Of a DNA stretch of 40,206 bases, positions 7,990 to 17,094 are shown piece by piece. Below the pieces are notes generated by a model. It had not been told where the DNA came from, searched no databases, and was given only the letters and a program-made list of their open reading frames with translations. The stretch's first letter is position 1. Each line of letters opens with the position of its first letter. The position numbers and the translations under genes are program-made. The DNA is from Candidatus Omnitrophota bacterium (lineage in GTDB: Bacteria > Omnitrophota > Koll11 > Duberdicusellales > 4484-171): positions 1 through 40,206 of the forward strand of contig JAUYCY010000083.1 of NCBI GenBank assembly GCA_030692055.1, written 5' to 3'.

Positions 7990-8892
7990 ATGAACGGAGT
8001 GAATGTGGAAGTTGAAATAAAAAAAGTTGATAAACTAAAAAGAATAATCAAAGTTTCTCTTAACGGAGAAGATTTTATAAAAGAGCGCAACGACGCCTAT
8101 ATTGAAATAGGGAAAAACCTAAAGGTTTCTGGTTTTCGCCAAGGCAGCGCTCCTTTAGAGATTTTAGAACGAAATCATGGAAAGGTTTTAAAGGAAGAGT
8201 TCTTAAGAAGGGCTCTGCCGCTTTATTACGAGAAAACGCTAAAGGATAACAACCTACTTCCTGCAGGGTTACCGCGCATATACGACGTAGAGTTTGACAA
8301 AAAAAGTCTAAAATTTTCTGCTGAGTTTGATGTAAAACCAGAATTAGAGATAGAAGATAGCGACTATAAAGGCATAAAAATCAAAGACAAAAAACTTGAA
8401 ATAAAAGAGGAAGAGGTTGAAAAGGTACTTACAAATCTTAAAGAAGGCATCAAGAAAGCCATTAATAAGGATTTGGCTGATGAAGAGCTGGCAAAATGGG
8501 CTGGTTATCCAAATATAGGTGAGTTTCGCCAGGCCATAAAAGCAGAAATTAATACCGAAAAATTACGTGAACGAAGAAGAAATATAGATAGCCAGGTAAG
8601 CCAACAACTTCTGAAAACCATTAAAGTAGATTTACCTAAAGAAGAAGTGCAGAGGTATCACAAGGAGTTGATGGAACGAGAAATTTATAATTTACGTTCC
8701 CGTAATATCAGCGAAGAGGATATAGAAAAATATAAAAAAGATTTGGAAGAGAAATTGATGCCGTTTGCAGAAGACGAAGTCAGGCTTTTTTATATCTTAG
8801 AGGCAATTGCGCGTAAGGAAGGCATAAAAGTAGAAAATAATTTGGGTGAAGTCGTGCTTGGGCTTATTTTAAGTTTCGCTCAGTATGAGTAA
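7990..8892 (+). CDS. tig: Trigger factor-like ribosome-associated chaperone without PPIase domain
   Basis: Holds nascent chains at the ribosome exit. The N-terminal ribosome-binding domain is recognisable, including GFRQGSAP (residues 48-55), matching the family GFRxGxxP signature, and the ELEIEDSDYKGIKI segment. Immediately after VEKVLTNLKEG the sequence passes into the helical C-terminal arm (EFRQAIKAEI to FYILEAIARKEGIKV). The roughly 100-residue FKBP-type prolyl isomerase domain is missing, so the protein is 300 residues instead of about 430. The reading frame is clean across the junction. It is followed by clpP, the usual tig neighbour. Confidence 0.87.
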   Translation: MNGVNVEVEIKKVDKLKRIIKVSLNGEDFIKERNDAYIEIGKNLKVSGFRQGSAPLEILERNHGKVLKEEFLRRALPLYYEKTLKDNNLLPAGLPRIYDVEFDKKSLKFSAEFDVKPELEIEDSDYKGIKIKDKKLEIKEEEVEKVLTNLKEGIKKAINKDLADEELAKWAGYPNIGEFRQAIKAEINTEKLRERRRNIDSQVSQQLLKTIKVDLPKEEVQRYHKELMEREIYNLRSRNISEEDIEKYKKDLEEKLMPFAEDEVRLFYILEAIARKEGIKVENNLGEVVLGLILSFAQYE

Positions 8893-8975
8893 CGCAGATA
8901 TACGCGCAAAAACGCAGATATTCGCAGATTTATTTGCGTAAATATGCGTTATATTTGCGAGAATCTGCGTTTAAA
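8893..8975. repeat. Iterated-word near-palindrome (CGCAGAT family)
   Basis: The gap between tig and clpP is filled with copies of CGCAGAT/TTGCG words. The left half (AACGCAGATATTCGCAGAT) is an imperfect inverted copy of the right half (TTGCGAGAATCTGCGTT). It begins at the tig stop codon and ends just before the clpP ribosome-binding site. Confidence 0.75.
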
Positions 8976-8988
8976 TAAGGAGGATGAA

Positions 8989-9591
8989 ATGAAAAATCAG
9001 ATGTATGTTCCTATGGTTATCGAGCAGACTGGAAGGGTGGAGCGAGCATACGATATCTTTTCTCGCCTCCTCAAGGATAGAATTATTTTTATCGGAACTC
9101 CCATTGATGACTATGTTGCCAATGTTGTAATCGCTCAGATGTTATTTTTGCAAATGGAAGACGTGAATAAAGACATAAACATATATATAAATACTCCGGG
9201 AGGGGTAATCACCGCAGGATTCGCTATCTACGATACCATACAATTTGTAAAATGCGAAGTTGCTACGTATTGTGTAGGTCAAGCCGCCTCTATGGGGGCA
9301 TTGATTTTATGTGCAGGGACAAAAGGGAAAAAATTTGCGCTTCCTAACTCACGCATTATGATTCATCAACCGTGGGGAGGAGTTCAAGGCAGCGCAGAAG
9401 ATATTTCGCGCCAAACTGACGAAATTTTACGGCTACGGGAAAAAGTTAACGAAATTCTTGCTTTCCATACCGGCAAAACAATAGAAAAAATAAAGGCTGA
9501 TAGCGATAGGGATTATTTTATGTCTGCAGCCGAAGCCAAGGCTTACGGGATAGTGGATGAGGTTATAGTACCAACTAAACAAACAAAATAA
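8989..9591 (+). CDS. clpP: ATP-dependent Clp protease proteolytic subunit
   Basis: Serine protease subunit that works with ClpX or ClpA ATPases. Catalytic Ser101 lies in GQAASMGA, His126 in MIHQPWGG, and the Asp is in the DSDRDYF segment (171-175). The chosen ATG follows AAGGAGG (8977-8983) by five bases and gives 200 residues; an earlier in-frame ATG at 8944 falls inside the intergenic repeat and is rejected. The N terminus is nearly mature, so any propeptide is very short. Confidence 0.96.
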   Translation: MKNQMYVPMVIEQTGRVERAYDIFSRLLKDRIIFIGTPIDDYVANVVIAQMLFLQMEDVNKDINIYINTPGGVITAGFAIYDTIQFVKCEVATYCVGQAASMGALILCAGTKGKKFALPNSRIMIHQPWGGVQGSAEDISRQTDEILRLREKVNEILAFHTGKTIEKIKADSDRDYFMSAAEAKAYGIVDEVIVPTKQTK

Positions 9592-9759
9592 AATGAAGCA
9601 GTCCCGATTATATCGGGGCGTAGCTGAATTTCACCCTTGACATCTACCTCGATAATAATATTGGTAAATGTCAAGGGTTTAATTCGCAGACGGCTTACGC
9701 CTACGATTTATGTTCGCCAGTAGGCTGTCATAAGTCGTCTACTTATTAAAGGAGGAGCT
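9592..9759 (+). promoter_or_regulatory. Structured leader RNA candidate, copy A (before aminotransferase-serA)
   Basis: Three helices can be drawn. P1: AGC (9597-9599) pairs with GCT (9623-9625) around a CCCGAT/ATCGGG hairpin. P2: GAATT (9626-9630) pairs with AATTC (9681-9685), enclosing ACCCTTGACAT (9633-9643) paired with ATGTCAAGGGT (9668-9678), a C/A mismatch and TACC/GGTA. P3: AGACGGCTTA (9688-9697) pairs with TAAGTCGTCT (9731-9740) and contains GCCTAC/GTAGGC. AAAGGAGG follows at 9748-9755, right before the ATG. A second copy precedes hppA with compensating base changes. No known riboswitch class is recognised. Confidence 0.7.
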
Positions 9760-10893
9760 ATGAAGCGCAGATACTTGATGACTCCGGGGCCATCGCCAGT
9801 GCCGGCGTCGATAAGAGAAGCACTTGGACGAGAAATAATGCATCACCGTACTGATGAGTTCATTGAAATACTAAAAGAGATAAATGAAGGCTTGAAATAT
9901 GTTTTCTGCACAAAAAACCCCGTAATAACTTTTGCTTCTTCAGGAACAGGTGCGATGGAAGCGGCAGTGACTAATTTCTTTTCTGCAGGTGATAAAGTAG
10001 TTGTTATTGTAGGCGGAAAATTTGGAGAACGTTGGCTTGAACTTGGAAAAAATTTTGGCTTAAATGTCATAGAAATGAAGGTTGCCTCGGGTGATGCTCC
10101 AAGCGTAGCTGAGCTGAAAAAGATTTTGGAAGCCAACAAGGATACAAAAGGAATTCTTACTACGCTCGCTGAAACCTCGACGGCTACGGTATTCGACATC
10201 AAGAGTATTGGTGCTATTACTAAAGACAAAAATATCCTGCTTATAGTAGATGCTATTAGCGGTTTAGGCCAAGATGTTCTTTTAACAGATGAGTGGAGCG
10301 TAGATGTGGCGGTAAGCGGTTCTCAGAAAGGCTTTATGCTTCCGCCGGGACTTGCGTTTATCACAATTAGCGATAAGGCTAAAAACTTTCTTAAAACTTC
10401 GAATCTACCAAAATACTACTTTAACTTGAATAAAGCGTTAAAGGCTTACGAAAAAAATGATACCCCGTTTACTCCCGCAGTTTCTTTAATCGTTGGTTTA
10501 AAAGAAGCGATAGGTTTAATTAAGAAAGAAGGCATAGAAAATATCTGGGCGAAATTTAAAAAAATGTCACTTGCTGCGCAAGAGGCAGCTAAAGCTATAG
10601 GTTTAGAGGTTTTTTCTAAAAGCCCATCCTCATCAGTGACGGCAATCGTTTCTCCGTCTGGCATGAATTCAAAAGATATAGTTAAGAAATTAAGGAAGGA
10701 ATACGGTGTGAGTATTGCCGCCGGGCAAGGTGAGCTAGAAGAGAAAATTTTTAGAATAGCTCATATGGGCTGGATTAATGAACAAGACTTGATTATGTGT
10801 TTTTCTTTATTGGAGAAAGTCTTAAAAGATTTAGGCTATAAATTTAAACTTGGGGCTTCAGTTGCTAAATTGCAGGAGGTCATTTATGGCTAA
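9760..10893 (+). CDS. Class V aminotransferase (serine/alanine-glyoxylate or phosphoserine type)
   Basis: A PLP-dependent fold-type I aminotransferase of 377 residues. The N-terminal MTPGPSPVPASIREALG and HHRTDEF segments and the PLP-lysine region SGSQKGFMLPPG are characteristic of the serine-pyruvate/alanine-glyoxylate group. It overlaps serA by 8 bases. This pairing, known from other bacteria, suggests that it transaminates 3-phosphohydroxypyruvate or hydroxypyruvate in serine synthesis; the exact substrate cannot be read from sequence. The gene has a perfect AAAGGAGG site and sits directly behind the structured leader copy A. Confidence 0.88.
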   Translation: MKRRYLMTPGPSPVPASIREALGREIMHHRTDEFIEILKEINEGLKYVFCTKNPVITFASSGTGAMEAAVTNFFSAGDKVVVIVGGKFGERWLELGKNFGLNVIEMKVASGDAPSVAELKKILEANKDTKGILTTLAETSTATVFDIKSIGAITKDKNILLIVDAISGLGQDVLLTDEWSVDVAVSGSQKGFMLPPGLAFITISDKAKNFLKTSNLPKYYFNLNKALKAYEKNDTPFTPAVSLIVGLKEAIGLIKKEGIENIWAKFKKMSLAAQEAAKAIGLEVFSKSPSSSVTAIVSPSGMNSKDIVKKLRKEYGVSIAAGQGELEEKIFRIAHMGWINEQDLIMCFSLLEKVLKDLGYKFKLGASVAKLQEVIYG

Positions 10894-12466
10894 GGTTATC
10901 GTATGCGATAAACTCTCAGACGAAGGGGTTAAGATACTGCAGGATGCAGGATTTACGGTTGATTGTAAATACAAAACCCCCCCTGAGGAATTGAAAAGAA
11001 TAATTAAAGATTATCAAGCCGCTATTGTTCGTAGCGATACAAAATTTACTAAAGATATTATCGAGCATGCCGATGGTTTAAAGATAATCGGCAGGGCCGG
11101 AGTGGGTTTAGATAACGTTGATTTAGATGCCGCGACTAAAAAAGGTATAATTGTGATGAATTCTCCAGGCGGAAATACCATATCCACCTGTGAGCATGCC
11201 TTTGCGATGATGTTGGCGGTTGCGCGTAATATCCCCATGGCGCATGTTTCTATGAAAAACAAAGTCTGGGAACGTTCGAAATTCAAAGGGATAGAACTAT
11301 ATTCTAAAGTTCTTGGTATAATTGGCTTGGGAAGAATCGGTAAAGAAATGGCTAAGCGTGCTATTTCTTTTGGTATGGAAGTTCTAACATATGACCCATT
11401 TGTATCTGGGGAAATAGCAGAAAAAATAGGTGTTAAGTTAGCGAGCTTAGAAGAGCTCTTGAAATCGTCTGATTTTATTACCATACACACACCGGTGACC
11501 GAAGAGACAAAGAAATTACTTTCCACAGAAGAATTTTCTTTGATGAAACCAAAAGCATTTATTATAAATTGCGCCAGAGGAGAAGTAATCGACGAAGAGG
11601 CGCTATATCAGGCCCTAAAAGATAAAAAAATTGCCGGTGCGGCTTTAGATGTCTATTCAAAAGAACCGCCGTTTGATTTAAAAATTATGGAATTGGAAAA
11701 CATCGTTTTTACCCCTCATCTAGGTGCATCCACAGAAGAAGCGCAGTCTAATGTGGCGATTGAAATTGCCCAATGCATAAGGGATGCATTGCTGGGAAAA
11801 GCTATACGAAATGCAGCCAATTACGCACAACTTGACCCAGAAACCTATAAAATCATTTACCCGTATATTGGCCTTTCCCAGAAAATGGGTAAATTTTTAT
11901 CTCAAATCATCGATGGAGGAGTAAAAGAAATAAGAATATTTTACCTCGGCGATATATCAACCTATAAGACGGGGGTGCTTGCATCAGCGTTTACGGCAGG
12001 ATTTCTTTATAAACAGCTAGGTGAAGATGTTAATAATATTAACGCTTTAGAGGTGGCAAAAGAGCGCGGCATAAAAGTAGAACAAACAAAGATACGGGAG
12101 GAGGAAGAATACGTTAATTCTATTAGAGTGGAGGTCATTACCGATAAAGAAAGAAAAGTTTTAGAGGGAACACTTTTCGCCAATAAAGAAGCGCGCTTTG
12201 TAAAAATGGATGATGTTTATACCGAGATTTACCCTTCGCAATTTATGCTGGTTATTAACAACTGGGATAAACCCGGAACTATTGGATTTCTAGGCACGGT
12301 TTTAGGTAAGCACAGTATAAACATTGCCGGAATGAGTTTAGGCAGGCGTGCTCCCAATGATATAGCGTTAACAGTTCTTAACTTAGATAACCCCTTGAAC
12401 GAAAAGATAATAAAAGAAATTTCCGCAAATCCAAACATAGTCTCCTTAAAGTTTTTGAAAATTTAG
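10886..12466 (+). CDS. serA: D-3-phosphoglycerate dehydrogenase
   Basis: First committed step of serine synthesis: oxidises 3-phosphoglycerate with NAD. The order is a substrate-binding half, the Rossmann motif GIIGLGRIGKEMAKRA, the catalytic Arg (NCARGEVIDEEAL), Glu and His (FTPHLGAS), then the intervening ASB domain and a C-terminal ACT domain (MLVINNWDKPGTIGFLGTVLG), the type 1 layout. The ATG at 10886 with AGGAGGT seven bases upstream gives 526 residues; an earlier in-frame ATG at 10850 lies within the aminotransferase gene and has no such site. Serine feedback through the ACT/ASB domains is likely from family knowledge. Confidence 0.96.
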   Translation: MAKVIVCDKLSDEGVKILQDAGFTVDCKYKTPPEELKRIIKDYQAAIVRSDTKFTKDIIEHADGLKIIGRAGVGLDNVDLDAATKKGIIVMNSPGGNTISTCEHAFAMMLAVARNIPMAHVSMKNKVWERSKFKGIELYSKVLGIIGLGRIGKEMAKRAISFGMEVLTYDPFVSGEIAEKIGVKLASLEELLKSSDFITIHTPVTEETKKLLSTEEFSLMKPKAFIINCARGEVIDEEALYQALKDKKIAGAALDVYSKEPPFDLKIMELENIVFTPHLGASTEEAQSNVAIEIAQCIRDALLGKAIRNAANYAQLDPETYKIIYPYIGLSQKMGKFLSQIIDGGVKEIRIFYLGDISTYKTGVLASAFTAGFLYKQLGEDVNNINALEVAKERGIKVEQTKIREEEEYVNSIRVEVITDKERKVLEGTLFANKEARFVKMDDVYTEIYPSQFMLVINNWDKPGTIGFLGTVLGKHSINIAGMSLGRRAPNDIALTVLNLDNPLNEKIIKEISANPNIVSLKFLKI

Positions 12467-12482
12467 CTAAAGGGAGGTCAAG

Positions 12483-14198
12483 ATGAAAAAGATTATTTTT
12501 ATTTTGTGTTTTGTTTTTCTACCGAATTTTGCGTGGGCGAGTGAAATTACTGTGGTTTATACCGGAAACTCTTATGCTAATTTATATCCTTGCGGCAACT
12601 GCCCGGCATCGGTGGGCGGAGGAATAGCAAGAAGAACAACTAAGATAAAAGAAATAAGAAATAAAACAAAAAATATTATTTTAATCGATGCAGGAAATTT
12701 CACTGCTGGCAGTAATCTTGACCAGGCAAGTATCAACCCCCAAATGGATAAGCAAAGGAGTACGTTTTATTACCAAGCAATGGATAAAATCGGCTATGAT
12801 GCAGTAGTTGTAGGCGATGGGGAATTTAACTTAGGCGTGGATTTTGCAAAAGAAAGCATAAAAAAATATAAATTTAAATTTATATCAGCGAATATGCGTT
12901 TAGAAGGAGTGCTGCCGTATTATATAAAAGAATTTTCCAGATTTAAGGTGGCGGTGATAGGTTTAAGCCCTCAGAGCATTCATAAAAAGGTTGGATTAGA
13001 AGTCGAAGATTATGAAGTTGCGATCGGTGCAGTTTTAGGGAAAATAAAAAATAAAGTCGACTTTATTATATTAGCTTCATCGCTTGGGGATGAGATGAGT
13101 TTACTCATTGCTAATAAGTTTAAAGAAATACAAGTAATTTTATCTTCTGGAAATATGACTGGGTCAGCTCCCTACGACAAAGTAGGAGATGTAATAGTGC
13201 TTCGGCCATCTTTTCGTTCGCAAGAGATACGTTTTGCTAATTTTGACGTCAAAAAAAATAAGATTATCAAATGGGAATTTAAAAAAGAAGCACTACCTTT
13301 AGACATCGTAGAAGACCAGCAAACTAAAGAGATGTTTCCCGCCTGTTTTATGGATGCTAATTGCCCGCACAAAGAGGGCTTGATTTCTAATTGTCAGAAT
13401 CCCGGAACGCTTAACGCGGTTTGCGCTTACTATGAGCCTAAAAAAATAGAGGCAACTTTAATTACGGATAAAAATTGCCCTTTTTGTTCTGTTGAGATGT
13501 CACAGAAGGCTTTAAAAAGTATATTTTTAGGAATTGAGTTCAAAACTCTTGACTATAATGATAATCAAGCTAAAGAACTTATAAAGAAGTATGCAATAGA
13601 GAGTTTGCCGTGTTTTATTCTACCGGCGGATATAAAAAATGAAAAAGTTTTCTCAAACATAGCAAATTCATTTGAAGAAAAGGAAGGAAAATTTCTATTA
13701 AAGAAAGAGTTGGCAGGGTTATTTTTATTCCTTAAACGAAACGAAACTCCGCGTCGTATCGATTTATTTCTAAATCCCTATGAACAAAACGTAGAAAATA
13801 TTTTAAAAGATTTGCTAAATTTCAATAAGGATAACAAAGTCGACCTCCAAATCCATCTTATTATTCCGAAAGAATCAGCAGCCGGTTATCCCGAGGAAGA
13901 ACTAAAGATGGCCTTAGCAGTAAAAAAGCTTTTTCCGGAGAAATTTTTTGATTATCTTATGCTAAGAATAAAAGATATTAAAAAGACTTCCTGTACAGAT
14001 TCTTTAGGCGCTTTAGGGCTAGATTATAAGAAAATAATGGAATTATCGAAATCAAAAGATATCGAGGGTTTAGTGAAAGATAACAATAAATTAGCCCAAG
14101 AGCTTGGGGTAGCTGAAGGTAATGTTCTTCTCATAAATAATAATAGAATATTCAAAGTCTTTCAGATAAAAGGCGAGGATTTAAAGAAATTCTTTTGA
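12483..14198 (+). CDS. Secreted 5'-nucleotidase-like protein fused to a thioredoxin-like domain
   Basis: 571 residues. A signal peptide (1-20, ending FAWASE) precedes a calcineurin/5'-nucleotidase-like domain of roughly 260 residues with CGNCPASVGGGIARRTTKI, a pattern seen in secreted UshA-related metallophosphatases. The metal motifs are degraded: the usual D-x-H is GNSYAN and the usual GNHEFD is GDGEFNLG. A cysteine-rich linker (CFMDANCPHKEG, NCQNPGT) leads to a thioredoxin-like region with CPFC (near residue 331) and a LPCF cis-proline-like segment. A second thioredoxin-like or alpha-helical part follows. A periplasmic redox or scaffold role is possible. The ATG has GGGAGGTCA upstream. Confidence 0.65.
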   Translation: MKKIIFILCFVFLPNFAWASEITVVYTGNSYANLYPCGNCPASVGGGIARRTTKIKEIRNKTKNIILIDAGNFTAGSNLDQASINPQMDKQRSTFYYQAMDKIGYDAVVVGDGEFNLGVDFAKESIKKYKFKFISANMRLEGVLPYYIKEFSRFKVAVIGLSPQSIHKKVGLEVEDYEVAIGAVLGKIKNKVDFIILASSLGDEMSLLIANKFKEIQVILSSGNMTGSAPYDKVGDVIVLRPSFRSQEIRFANFDVKKNKIIKWEFKKEALPLDIVEDQQTKEMFPACFMDANCPHKEGLISNCQNPGTLNAVCAYYEPKKIEATLITDKNCPFCSVEMSQKALKSIFLGIEFKTLDYNDNQAKELIKKYAIESLPCFILPADIKNEKVFSNIANSFEEKEGKFLLKKELAGLFLFLKRNETPRRIDLFLNPYEQNVENILKDLLNFNKDNKVDLQIHLIIPKESAAGYPEEELKMALAVKKLFPEKFFDYLMLRIKDIKKTSCTDSLGALGLDYKKIMELSKSKDIEGLVKDNNKLAQELGVAEGNVLLINNNRIFKVFQIKGEDLKKFF

Positions 14199-14292
14199 AA
14201 TACACAGATAAACACAGATTAAGACCACAGATAGTCACAGATATTCATCTGTGTTCATCTGTGATGTTTATCTTGTGCTAATCTGTGTATGA
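14199..14292. repeat. Iterated-word near-palindrome (CACAGAT family)
   Basis: From the stop codon of the preceding gene onward, CACAGAT recurs four times, then its complement ATCTGTG four times, forming an imperfect inverted repeat at 14202-14289 whose ends are TACACAGAT and ATCTGTGTA. The next ribosome-binding site (CGGAGG) follows directly. Confidence 0.8.
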
Positions 14293-14307
14293 ACGGAGGT
14301 CATAATA

Positions 14308-15543
14308 ATGGCGAAAATTTATATTGTTGATGTTACCAATCGTGATGGCGTGCAAACTTCGCGGATATGCCTTTCGAAACTACAGAAGACAATGATTAAT
14401 TTATACCTTGACGAAATGGGTGTATTTCAAAGTGAATTTGGTTTTCCTACGACCAATCACGAGATTAATTACCTTAACGCTAATATAGATTTGGCCGATA
14501 AAAAAATTATAAAACATTTAAGGCTTTCCGGATGGTTACGGGCGATAACTAGCGATGTGGAATTAGCATTAAAAAATGTGCCTAACTTAAAATATGTAAA
14601 CCTTTCTATTTCTACATCCGACCAGATGATTAAACATAAATTTCAAGGTAAACTCGACTATGATGAGATTATAAAAAGTGCGGCGGCCGCAACGCGGTTA
14701 GCGAAAAAAATGGGCATAGAAGCCGTGGGCATCAACGCTGAGGACGCCTCACGCTCAAAAACCGAATATCTTATTGAGTTTATTCAGGCGGCAAAAGAAG
14801 CTGGGGCAGATAGATTCCGCTATTGTGATACTTTAGGCTACGATACCCCATTTTCCATATATGAACGTATAACAAAAATTCTAAACAAAGTTAAAATACC
14901 TATTGAAATTCATTGTCATAATGACTTGGGGCTTGTGGTAGCTTCTTCCATAGGCGGTGCTAAGGCCGCCCTTGACTGCGGTGTTGATGCTTATATCAAT
15001 ACTTGCCTCAATGGCGTAGGGGAACGGGCAGGCAACGCCGACTTAGTAAGCGTAATCTTAGCAATAAAATATGGCAGCAGTATGGAAAAATACAAGCTCG
15101 ATGAGAAAATAGACCTGACAAAAGCATGGAAAATATGTAAATATGCTTCATATGCTTTTGGTATACCTATACCGATAAATCAGCCAGGCGTTGGAGCTAA
15201 TGCGTTTGCGCATGAATCAGGAATACATGCCGACGGCGCTCTCAAAGACAGAAGAAATTACGAGTTATATGATTTTGAGGAATTGGGAAGAGGGGAACCA
15301 GAAGTTATTGATACCGGCAGAAAAATTACCGTTGGCGAGTATTCAGGAATAAAAGGATTTGGTAATGTTTATGACCAGTTGGAAATAAATTTTAAAGACG
15401 ATGAAGAAGCGAGAAAAGTTTTAGAGCTAGTAAGATTTGCAAATGTGCATAATCAGAAACCTCTCGTTGAAGGCGAACTTAAATTTGTAGCTAAATATCC
15501 TGATATTGCGAAGAAAATCTTTACGATGCAACCCACCGTATAA
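14308..15543 (+). CDS. Homocitrate/isopropylmalate synthase-family enzyme
   Basis: A DRE-TIM metallolyase-fold enzyme (411 residues) that condenses acetyl-CoA with a 2-oxo acid. The N-terminal VDVTNRDGVQTS (variant of the D-x-TLRDGxQ motif), IEIHCHNDLGLVVAS, VNTCLNGVGERAGNADL-like segment (INTCLNGVGERAGNADL) and HESGIHADG are clear. The C terminus stops after a short region, without the long LeuA regulatory domain, which favours the homocitrate synthase/Re-citrate synthase-like group over LeuA. The substrate cannot be fixed from sequence, and no other leucine or lysine pathway gene is nearby. Good ribosome-binding site CGGAGG at the end of the preceding repeat. Confidence 0.8.
   Translation: MAKIYIVDVTNRDGVQTSRICLSKLQKTMINLYLDEMGVFQSEFGFPTTNHEINYLNANIDLADKKIIKHLRLSGWLRAITSDVELALKNVPNLKYVNLSISTSDQMIKHKFQGKLDYDEIIKSAAAATRLAKKMGIEAVGINAEDASRSKTEYLIEFIQAAKEAGADRFRYCDTLGYDTPFSIYERITKILNKVKIPIEIHCHNDLGLVVASSIGGAKAALDCGVDAYINTCLNGVGERAGNADLVSVILAIKYGSSMEKYKLDEKIDLTKAWKICKYASYAFGIPIPINQPGVGANAFAHESGIHADGALKDRRNYELYDFEELGRGEPEVIDTGRKITVGEYSGIKGFGNVYDQLEINFKDDEEARKVLELVRFANVHNQKPLVEGELKFVAKYPDIAKKIFTMQPTV

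Positions 15544-17094
<1,551 letters not shown>

Noticed and set aside
8893..8975. CRISPR array
   Set aside because: Iterated words are 7-12 bases, degenerate and arranged as an inverted repeat, with no regular spacers and no cas genes. The same holds for the other iterated fills.
8944..8988. Longer ClpP N terminus from ATG 8944
   Set aside because: The extra 15 codons lie in the iterated repeat; the ATG at 8989 has a near-perfect ribosome-binding site.
11014..11526. Antisense open frame of 170 codons within serA
   Set aside because: It is a shadow of the serA reading frame with no start signals or recognisable domain.
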